The notes under the pieces: generated by a model | Databases searched by the model: none | Seen by the model: the letters and a program-made list of their open reading frames with translations, nothing else | What the model was told of the DNA's origin: nothing | Shown: one piece after another, positions 1 through 5,366 of the stretch | How positions within the stretch are numbered: position 1 is the first letter of the stretch | Layout of the letters: the number at the start of each line of letters is the position of its first letter | Program-made: the position numbers and the translations under genes | Origin: Chloroflexota bacterium | GTDB taxonomy: Bacteria > Chloroflexota > Dehalococcoidia > Bin125 | Reading direction: 5' to 3' | Assembly: GCA_026707335.1 (NCBI GenBank) | Contig: JAPOXB010000160.1 | Span: 1 to 5,747, forward strand | Length of the DNA stretch: 5,747 nt

Positions 1-1
1 T

Positions 2-35
2 TCCCCCTCTCCATCCTTCTGGATGGAGAGGGGGA
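2..35. repeat. Perfect 15-bp inverted repeat (hairpin), dispersed-repeat copy 1
   Basis: The left arm (2-16) and right arm (21-35) are exact reverse complements, separated by the 4-nt loop TTCT (17-20). Transcribed in either direction this gives a very stable stem. It is followed by ACAGGGGGTGAGG, ending near 47. No T-run follows on either strand, so it is not a canonical intrinsic terminator, although a strong stem here could still protect or end an upstream transcript. The CCCCCTCTCC...GGAGAGGGGG-ACAGGGG-TGAGG layout matches a dispersed intergenic repeat I remember from Chloroflexota genomes. Two relatives lie at 182-205 and 211-248, which supports a repeat family rather than a single-site hairpin. 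Confidence 0.8.
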
Positions 36-181
36 CAGGGGGTGAGGTCCGGGCGCCGCCGACGCTGCCGCGCGCCCCGCGGAAAAAAAACATTTCGGGG
101 GTCAGAAAACAGTCCAGCGGGGGGCCGGCCGACTGTCGAGCGCCCCGCGGGCCAAAAGAAGCGCGCGCGGTGAAGGTCTTA

Positions 182-205
182 TCCCCTCTCCCTGGGGAGA
201 GGGGA
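182..205. repeat. 11-bp inverted repeat, dispersed-repeat copy 2 (short form)
   Basis: TCCCCTCTCCC (182-192) and GGGAGAGGGGA (195-205) are exact reverse complements with only TG between them. The core CCCCTCTCC/GGAGAGGGG is shared with the hairpin at 2-35, but the central ATCC/GGAT extension is missing. It looks like a shorter member of the same family. Copy 3 starts five bases downstream. Confidence 0.7.
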
Positions 206-210
206 CCACG

Positions 211-248
211 TCCCCCCTCTCCGTCTCGACGATGGAGCGGGGAACAGG
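211..248. repeat. Degenerate dispersed-repeat copy 3
   Basis: CCCCCTCTCC (213-222) is followed after a short spacer by GATGGAGCGGGGAACAGG (231-248). The second block matches GATGGAG-A-GGGG-G-ACAGG of copy 1 at all but two positions. The pairing is imperfect, with a mismatch at 218/238, so this copy has decayed relative to the copy at 2-35. It runs directly into a fragment of a different repeat at 249-272. Confidence 0.6.
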
Positions 249-272
249 CCTGTCCTGAGCGGCGCGGAAGGG
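249..272. repeat. Fragment resembling a CCTGTCCTGAGCG dispersed repeat
   Basis: CCTGTCCTGAGCGG followed by CGCGGAAGGGG resembles a second abundant intergenic repeat (CCTGTCCTGAGCG...GAAGG) that I remember from Chloroflexota and some other genomes. It abuts copy 3, and the junction forms a 10-bp palindrome, ACAGGCCTGT (244-253). Calling it a repeat rests on recall, because there is only one copy in this window. Confidence 0.4.
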
Positions 273-289
273 GAGTGCGGCCGGGGGGG

Positions 290-320
290 TTGACGAGAGG
301 GCGCGCAGCGGCCTTAGACT
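290..320 (+). promoter_or_regulatory. Candidate sigma70-type promoter of the DUF1800-DUF1501-NHL operon
   Basis: TTGACG (290-295) matches 5 of 6 bases of the -35 consensus. TAGACT (315-320) keeps the key TA...T bases of the -10 box. The spacer is 19 nt, slightly long. It is the best promoter-like match I noticed in a very GC-rich intergenic region and is correctly oriented. Transcription would start near 327, leaving a leader of about 60 nt with the Shine-Dalgarno sequence at 377-384. Confidence 0.45.
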
Positions 321-376
321 GCCGCCATGGGGCGGCGGGCCGGGCGGGGCCGCCTGATCCGACGCGCAGCCCGGCC

Positions 377-384
377 GGAGGGAG
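377..384 (+). promoter_or_regulatory. Ribosome binding site that sets the DUF1800 start
   Basis: GGAGGGAG lies four bases before the ATG at 389. It decides the start: the frame stays open back to about position 23, but that extension runs through repeats and the promoter. Confidence 0.8.
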
Positions 385-388
385 ACCT

Positions 389-1795
389 ATGTCGCGCAGT
401 GATGACCTCGCGCTGATGGCGCACCTCATGCGCCGCGCCGGTTTCGGCGCGGACCGCGACGAGTTGGAGCGGCTCGCCGATCAGGGCTACGAGGCGACCG
501 TCGAGCAGTTGGTCGACCCGCCGGACTCGATCCCCCGCGCCGACGAGGAGGAGTTGCTGCGCTACATGCCGTCGCTGGAGACGGGCGGACCCGTGACGGA
601 CCCGGGGGCGGCCAACTGGCTCTACCAGCTGGTGAACACGGGGCGCCCGCTGGAAGAGAAGATGACGCTCTTCTGGCACCACGTCTTCGCCACCGGCAAC
701 TCCAAGGTCGATAACGACAACCACCTCATCACGCAGGTGGCGATGTTCCGCGACCACGGCATGGGCAACTACCGCGACCTGCTGGTGCGCATCGCGCAGA
801 GCCCGGCCATGATCTACTGGCTCGACAACCAGGAGAACCACAAGCGCGCGCCCAACGAGAACTGGGGCCGGGAGCTCCTGGAGCTGTTCTCGCTGGGCGT
901 GGGACACTACACCGAGACGGACGTTTTCGAGTGCGCCCGCGCCTTCACCGGCTGGACGATCGCGCCGAAGATCCCCCGCCAGCCCAACCATCGCTTCTCC
1001 TGGTCCTACGAGTTCCGGCCCGAGGAGCACGACTACGGCGAGAAGACCTTCCTGGGCCACACGGGCCCGTTCGACGGCGAAGACATCATCGACATCATCC
1101 TCGAGCAGCCCGCCTGCCCCCGCTTCATCGTGCGGCACCTCTACAACTTCTTCGTCGCCGACGAGGCGCAGGTACCGGCCTGGTCGATCACGCCGCCGGG
1201 CGACCCGGCCGCGATCGAGTTGCTGGCGCAGACCTTCGTCGAGTCGGGCTTCGAGTTGAAGCCGGTGCTGCGCGCGCTGTTCCTGTCGGACTTCTTCAAG
1301 CAGGCCCGCTTCGCCCGGGTCAAGAGCCCGGTGGAGGTGGTCGTCGGCACGCTGCGCCTGACCGGCGACCTGTCCCAGCCCGACCCCAGCCTGCCGGCCG
1401 TCGGGCAGCAGTCGGCCTACATGGGCCAGAGCCTGCACAACCCGCCCAGTGTCGAGGGCTGGCAGACCGGCCGCGACTGGATCAACAGCGGCTCGGTGGT
1501 CAACCGGATCAACTTCGTCGCCCAGCAGGTGGGCAACACCGAGTTGCCCGGCGTGCGGCGGATCGTCGATCGGATCGCCGCCTCGAACGGGTCGGCCCTG
1601 ACGCCGGAGGATTTGGTCGATCAGTGCGTGGACCTGATCGGGCCGCTGGCGGTGTCGGACGACACGCGCGCGGAGTTGGTCGCGCACGCGGCGGGCGAGG
1701 GCCCGGTCGCGGTGAACGGCGACGGCGCCCTGTCGCGGCGGGTGGGCGAGATGCTGGCGCTGATCGCCGCCACGCCCGAGTACCAGTTCGGCTAG
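389..1795 (+). CDS. DUF1800 family protein
   Basis: This 468-residue protein has the full length and hallmarks of the DUF1800 family (PF08811), whose biochemical function is unknown. Visible family blocks are HLMRRAGFG at 12-20, MTLFWHHVFAT at 92-102, the signature stretch at 141-189 containing NENWGRELLELFSLGVG and then YTETDVFECARAFTGW, HDYGEKTFLG at 214-223, NPPSVEGW at 351-358 and a terminal ATPEYQ. The start is the ATG preceded by GGAGGGAG; the upstream open frame is low-complexity Pro/Arg/Gly and covers repeats. The N-terminus is charged and has no signal peptide or hydrophobic segment. The DUF1501 gene follows after 40 nt, the pairing commonly seen for this family. It is probably the first gene of a three-gene operon driven from the promoter near 290-320. 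Family assignment is very secure; molecular role is unknown. Confidence 0.95.
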   Translation: MSRSDDLALMAHLMRRAGFGADRDELERLADQGYEATVEQLVDPPDSIPRADEEELLRYMPSLETGGPVTDPGAANWLYQLVNTGRPLEEKMTLFWHHVFATGNSKVDNDNHLITQVAMFRDHGMGNYRDLLVRIAQSPAMIYWLDNQENHKRAPNENWGRELLELFSLGVGHYTETDVFECARAFTGWTIAPKIPRQPNHRFSWSYEFRPEEHDYGEKTFLGHTGPFDGEDIIDIILEQPACPRFIVRHLYNFFVADEAQVPAWSITPPGDPAAIELLAQTFVESGFELKPVLRALFLSDFFKQARFARVKSPVEVVVGTLRLTGDLSQPDPSLPAVGQQSAYMGQSLHNPPSVEGWQTGRDWINSGSVVNRINFVAQQVGNTELPGVRRIVDRIAASNGSALTPEDLVDQCVDLIGPLAVSDDTRAELVAHAAGEGPVAVNGDGALSRRVGEMLALIAATPEYQFG

Positions 1796-1835
1796 GCCGT
1801 CCCGCCGGCCACGGGACAATAGAGGAGCGAGAGCC

Positions 1836-2987
1836 ATGACTTCCGAAGCGAAACCCCCCGTCCTCGTCGTGCTGCAGCTGAGCGGCGGCAACGACTACAT
1901 GAACTCGGTCGTCCCCTACGCCGACGGCCACTACTACGACAGCCGCAAGGGCACGCTGCGCGTGGACGCCGAGGACGTCCTGAAGATCGACGACGCCGTC
2001 GGACTGCACCCCAAGATGGGGCCGCTGAAGGAGATCTACGACCAGGGCGACATGGCGATCGTGCACGGCGTGGGCTACCCGAACTCCCCCCGCTCGCACT
2101 TCCGCTCGATGGACATCTGGCACACCTGCGAGCCCGACACGGTCGGCACCGAGGGCTGGGTGGCGCGCGCCATCCGCGACCTCGACCCGGAGGGCGAGAA
2201 CCCGGTGACGGGCGTCAACATCGGCCTCAGCCTGCCGCGGGCGATGGTGCTGCCGGGGGTGTCGGTGGCGTCGGTGGCGGACCTCTCGACGTACGGCCTG
2301 CTGACCTCGGTCGAGCAGGAGGAGCAGCGCACGCAGATGCTGCAGCGCTTCTCGACGATGTACAGCCGCGCGATCGGCACCGGCCCCGTGAACGCCTACC
2401 TGGGCCAGACGGGCCTCGACGCGCTCAGCGGCGCCGACATCCTGAAGGGGACGCTGGGCGGCTACCAGTCGGAAGTGGAGTACGGCACCGACCCGATCGC
2501 CAAGTCGCTGCGCGACGTGGCGACGATCCACACGGCTGACGTCGGGACGCGCGTCTTCTACACGTCGCTCGCCGGCTTCGACACGCACGCCGCGCAGCAG
2601 CCGACCTTCGAGGGGCTCTGGACCAATGTCTCGCGGGCGGTGTCGGACTTCTGGGACGACCTGCGCGTGCACGACGCGGACGAGAACGTGATCATGTTCA
2701 TCTTCACCGAGTTCGGCCGCCGCGTGCGCGACAACGGCTCGGGCACCGACCACGGGGCGGGCGGGGGCTGCTTCGCCATCGGGCCGCGGGTGCGCGGCGG
2801 GCAGTACGGCCTCTACCCGGACACCCGGCCGGAGGCGCTGGATCAGGGCGACCTCGTCCCCAACCAGGACTTCCGCGGCGTCTACTCGACGATCCTGGAG
2901 GACTGGCTGGCGCTCGACCCGGTCCCGATCGTCAACGGGCAGTTCGAGCAGCCGCGCTTCGTGGAGCCCGTGGGCAGCGCGGCCTGA
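1836..2987 (+). CDS. DUF1501 family protein (alkaline-phosphatase-like fold)
   Basis: This 383-residue protein belongs to DUF1501 (PF07394), a family of unknown activity placed in the alkaline phosphatase/sulfatase-like superfamily. Visible blocks are LQLSGGNDYMNSVVPYAD at 13-30, VGLHPKMGPLKEIYDQG at 55-71, the highly conserved HGVGYPNSPRSHFRSMDIWHT at 77-97, GFDTHAAQ at 248-255, FTEFGRRVRDNGSGTDHGAG at 290-309 and DFRGVYSTILEDWL at 345-358. The conserved Asp/His residues at 249/251 and 305/306 are candidates for a metal site, by analogy with the superfamily. AGAGGAG at 1821-1827 lies eight bases before the ATG and supports this start. Many family members begin with a twin-arginine signal peptide. 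Here the first beta-strand of the domain starts at about residue 8, with no room for one. It lies 40 nt after the DUF1800 gene and 33 nt before the NHL gene, consistent with one transcript. Confidence 0.95.
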   Translation: MTSEAKPPVLVVLQLSGGNDYMNSVVPYADGHYYDSRKGTLRVDAEDVLKIDDAVGLHPKMGPLKEIYDQGDMAIVHGVGYPNSPRSHFRSMDIWHTCEPDTVGTEGWVARAIRDLDPEGENPVTGVNIGLSLPRAMVLPGVSVASVADLSTYGLLTSVEQEEQRTQMLQRFSTMYSRAIGTGPVNAYLGQTGLDALSGADILKGTLGGYQSEVEYGTDPIAKSLRDVATIHTADVGTRVFYTSLAGFDTHAAQQPTFEGLWTNVSRAVSDFWDDLRVHDADENVIMFIFTEFGRRVRDNGSGTDHGAGGGCFAIGPRVRGGQYGLYPDTRPEALDQGDLVPNQDFRGVYSTILEDWLALDPVPIVNGQFEQPRFVEPVGSAA

Positions 2988-3020
2988 GGCCATCGGGCGA
3001 AACGGGGAGGGGAGCGTGCG

Positions 3021-4028
3021 ATGCCAACCAAGACCGTCGCCGGGCGCACCTGGCACTTCAGCCATTCGATCGGCCATCACGTGGGCGCGGAGGGGTTCTC
3101 GCACCCCGCGCCCGTGATCTTCGACCCCGACGGCGTGCTCTACGTGGCCGACGTCGCGGCGGCGGAGGGCTACGGCCTGGCCTACGGCACGCCGCGGATC
3201 CACAAGTTCACGATCGACCACGACTACATCGCCGAGATCGGCGTCGGCGAGGTCGTCTGGCCCGAGGGGCTGGCCCTCGATCGGGCCGGCAACCTCTACT
3301 GCTCGTCGGCCTGGGACAGCCAGATCACGGTCTACACGCCCGAGGGTGAGCGCATCGCCCGCTGGGGCGAGGCGGGGTCGGCGCCGGGGCAGCTGAGCCG
3401 TCCCTCCGGCTTGGCCTTCGACGCCGACGACAACCTGCTGGTCGTGGACGGCGGCAACCATCGTGTGCAGAAGTTCAGCGCCGACGGGCGCTTCCTCTCG
3501 GCCTGGGGCGAGCCCGGCCACGACGAGGGACAGCTCTGGAAACCGTGGGGCATCACCATTGACCCGCAGGGCGACGTGTACGTCGCCGACTGGGGCAACG
3601 ATCGCGTGCAGCAGTTCTCCTCCGACGGCGCCTTCCGCCGCCGCTTCGGCTCGCTGATCGACGACGGCGGGCAACTGCACCGCCCCTCCGACGTGGCCAT
3701 CGACAGCGACGGCGACGTCTACGTCGTCGATTGGGGCAACCACCGCGTCCAGGTCTACTACCCCGACGGCGACATCATCACCGGCCTCTACGGCGACGCG
3801 CGCGGCTTCTCGAAGTCCGGGCAGGCGGTGATGGACGTCAACCCCGACTACGTGCGCGCCTTCGAGCGGGTCGACCCGGAGGAGATGATCGCGCTGAGCC
3901 GCTTCGATCGGCCGCGCGGGATCGCGATCGACGGGCAGGACCGGATCGTGGTCAGCGACTGCACGCGCGGCCGTCTGCAGGTGTACGTCAAGGACAAGGA
4001 CTACATCGTCCCGCAGTTCAACCTCTAA
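3021..4028 (+). CDS. NHL-repeat six-bladed beta-propeller protein
   Basis: This 335-residue protein consists almost entirely of NHL repeats. Six blades can be read from about residues 28, 79, 126, 173, 220 and 296. Each has the pattern xxPxGxAxDxxGxxYVxDxxNxRVQxF, then a short strand and a G...GQL linker. Blades 2, 3 and 4 are exactly 47 residues each. Blade 1 carries a small insertion, and an extra segment of about 29 residues (roughly 262-293) precedes blade 6. The N-terminal WHFSHSIG strand probably closes the ring with the last blade. There is no signal peptide, membrane segment or attached enzyme domain. NHL propellers usually bind protein, RNA or small ligands, and some are lyases; nothing here shows catalysis. 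GGAGGGGAG at 3006-3014 lies six bases before the ATG. The gene is 33 nt after the DUF1501 gene, so co-transcription is likely. A role as binding partner for the two DUF proteins is inference. Confidence 0.92.
   Translation: MPTKTVAGRTWHFSHSIGHHVGAEGFSHPAPVIFDPDGVLYVADVAAAEGYGLAYGTPRIHKFTIDHDYIAEIGVGEVVWPEGLALDRAGNLYCSSAWDSQITVYTPEGERIARWGEAGSAPGQLSRPSGLAFDADDNLLVVDGGNHRVQKFSADGRFLSAWGEPGHDEGQLWKPWGITIDPQGDVYVADWGNDRVQQFSSDGAFRRRFGSLIDDGGQLHRPSDVAIDSDGDVYVVDWGNHRVQVYYPDGDIITGLYGDARGFSKSGQAVMDVNPDYVRAFERVDPEEMIALSRFDRPRGIAIDGQDRIVVSDCTRGRLQVYVKDKDYIVPQFNL
3258..3677 (+). repeat. Tandem 47-codon NHL repeats within the propeller gene
   Basis: Three consecutive units of exactly 141 bp (about 3255-3395, 3396-3536, 3537-3677) encode blades 2-4. 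All end in GQL, and the latter two share NHRVQ/NDRVQ followed by F-S-x-D-G. Similarity is clearest in the protein; the DNA has diverged but keeps register. A fourth unit starts at 3678 and is interrupted by an insertion. Confidence 0.75.
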
Positions 4029-4038
4029 GCGGGCGCGG

Positions 4039-4052
4039 CGCCGCTAGCGGCG
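4039..4052. repeat. 14-bp perfect palindrome upstream of the MFS gene
   Basis: CGCCGCTAGCGGCG is a perfect inverted repeat with no spacer, starting ten bases after the stop codon of the NHL gene. Its half GCCGCTAGC recurs at 4083-4091, overlapping the possible -10 box of the MFS gene. As RNA it could fold into only a short hairpin with a tight loop, and no T-run follows, so a terminator is doubtful. A protein-binding operator is possible, but in DNA this rich in G and C, chance is a real alternative. No regulator gene is in view. Confidence 0.4.
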
Positions 4053-4087
4053 GCCGGCCCCGGCGATCCGTCCGGCGGGCGGGCCGC

Positions 4088-4093
4088 TAGCCT
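4088..4093 (+). promoter_or_regulatory. Possible -10 box for a leaderless MFS transcript
   Basis: TAGCCT fits TANNNT and sits six bases before the ATG at 4100, the spacing expected when transcription starts on the start codon. No Shine-Dalgarno sequence precedes this gene, unlike the three upstream genes, and no clear -35 box is visible. The same box-to-ATG spacing occurs at 315-329. Confidence 0.3.
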
Positions 4094-4099
4094 TTGCGC

Positions 4100-5353
4100 A
4101 TGCTCGAGCGCATGCCTGCCCTGCAGTCGCGCGACTACCGGCTGCTGTTCTACGAAACGGTGCTGGGCGCGGCGGCGCGCTGGGCGCTGCTGCTGGGACG
4201 CGGCTGGCTGGTCTTCGAACTGACCGACTCCACGGGGGCCGTGGGGATCGTCACGTTCGCGGGCATGGCGCCGTTCCTCTTCCTGGGGCCGATCGGCGGC
4301 GGGCTGGCCGACCGGCTCGACCGGCGGCGCATGGCGATCGGGGCGGGCGCGATCGGCGTCGTCATCTCGCTCGTGCTGGGCGCGCTGGTCGTGGCGGACG
4401 TCGTCGAGACTTGGCACGTCGTGCTGCTGGCGGTGCTGCAGGGCACGTCGATGGCAATGGTCGCGCCGGCGCAAGAGGCGCTGATGCCCAGCCTGGTGAA
4501 GCGCGAGCACCTGCTCAACGCGATCACCCTGGCCGGGCTGGCGCGGCACGGTTCGCGGGTGGCGGGGCCGCTGGCGGGCGGCCTCGTGCTGGCGACGCTG
4601 GGCGCGGGCGCGGTCTTCTTCCTCTCGGCCGGACTGCTGGCGCTGTCGGTCGTGCAGGTGTGGCGCATCCGCTGGCGGCCCGCGGCGCCCCCATTGGCGG
4701 CGGGATCGCTGGCGCGGTCGATCGGCCGCGACGTCGCCCAGGGGATGGGCTACGCCTGGCGCGACCGGCGGGTGCGGCTGATCCTCTCGCTGGTGGGGGC
4801 GCACTGCGGCCTGACGATGGCCTTCGACTCGCTCATGCCGCGCCTGGCGACCGACATCGGCGGCGGCAGCGACACCTTCTCCGCCATCGTCGTGGGGGCC
4901 GGGGTCGGGGCGCTGGCGGGGACGCTGGCGCTGTCGCAGTTGCGCCAGGAGCACCTGCGGGGGCCGATGTTCGCCGCCGTCGGCGTGGGCAGCGGCCTGT
5001 CGATGATCGTGCTGGGCCTCGCCCAGACGCCCGCGATGGCCGTCGTGGGGGCGGCCCTGGCCGGCGGGACGCAGGCCACCTACATGGCGATGTCGGCGAC
5101 GTTCATCCAGTCGGTCATCCCCGACCGGCTGCGCGGGCGGGTGATGTCGCTGTACCTGATGCTGGCCGCCGGGCACATGGCGTTCATGAACCTCGGCTTC
5201 GGCCTCATCGCCGACAGCGTGGGCGAGCGCGTGCTGCTGATCTGGCCCGGCGTGCTGTGGGTCGCGGTCTTCCTGCTGGCCGCCCTGGCCATGACCGACC
5301 TGCGCGGCCTGCTGCGCCGGGGCCAGTTCGCCGCAGTGGAGGGCGTCGCCTAG
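4100..5353 (+). CDS. Major facilitator superfamily exporter, MFS_3/EntS-like
   Basis: This 417-residue protein has about twelve hydrophobic segments, roughly at 14-34, 47-67, 78-99, 105-125, 146-166, 168-188, 226-246, 259-279, 288-308, 312-335, 350-372 and 379-398. The N-terminal S-R-D-Y-R-L-L-F, WLVFELTDS (36-44) and loop 2-3 motif GGGLADRLDRRRM (66-78) are typical of the MFS_3 branch (PF05977), as are LLNAITL...RVAGPLAGG (138-161) and IPDRLRGRVMSLYLM (340-354). That branch includes the enterobactin exporter EntS and many drug-efflux-like proteins using the proton gradient. The substrate cannot be read from sequence. Start choice is uncertain: TTG at 4094, ATG at 4100 or ATG at 4112 would all fit, and none has a clear ribosome binding site; 4100 is preferred because of the TANNNT box six bases before it. 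It lies 71 nt after the NHL gene, so probably a separate unit. Confidence 0.92.
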   Translation: MLERMPALQSRDYRLLFYETVLGAAARWALLLGRGWLVFELTDSTGAVGIVTFAGMAPFLFLGPIGGGLADRLDRRRMAIGAGAIGVVISLVLGALVVADVVETWHVVLLAVLQGTSMAMVAPAQEALMPSLVKREHLLNAITLAGLARHGSRVAGPLAGGLVLATLGAGAVFFLSAGLLALSVVQVWRIRWRPAAPPLAAGSLARSIGRDVAQGMGYAWRDRRVRLILSLVGAHCGLTMAFDSLMPRLATDIGGGSDTFSAIVVGAGVGALAGTLALSQLRQEHLRGPMFAAVGVGSGLSMIVLGLAQTPAMAVVGAALAGGTQATYMAMSATFIQSVIPDRLRGRVMSLYLMLAAGHMAFMNLGFGLIADSVGERVLLIWPGVLWVAVFLLAALAMTDLRGLLRRGQFAAVEGVA

Positions 5354-5366
5354 CGCCGACGGCCGG

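Noticed and set aside
83..90. A8 run as the T-tract of a - strand intrinsic terminator
   Set aside because: On the - strand no stem precedes the resulting T8; the GC-rich CCGCGG lies on the wrong side.
1..272. CRISPR array
   Set aside because: The repeats are palindromic, vary in length and are unevenly spaced, with no regular repeat-spacer pattern and no cas genes in view.
23..388. N-terminal extension of the DUF1800 reading frame by 122 codons
   Set aside because: It translates to low-complexity Pro/Arg/Gly sequence, runs through hairpin repeats and the promoter, and has no ribosome binding site. GGAGGGAG directly before 389 fits the known domain start.
931..1839. + strand open frame overlapping the end of DUF1800
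   Set aside because: It is an Arg/Gly/Ala-rich alternate-frame translation without motifs, inside a solid gene.
314..1891. Long open frame on the - strand opposite DUF1800
   Set aside because: It is a shadow of GC-rich codon bias: the product is a low-complexity Arg/Val/Gly/Asp-rich string with no family motif, lying opposite a gene with full family signatures.
1509..3743. 744-codon open frame on the - strand across three genes
   Set aside because: Composition is repetitive Arg/Val/Ala/His with no domains, it spans two intergenic gaps, and it opposes three well-supported genes. It is an absence-of-stops artefact in GC-rich DNA.
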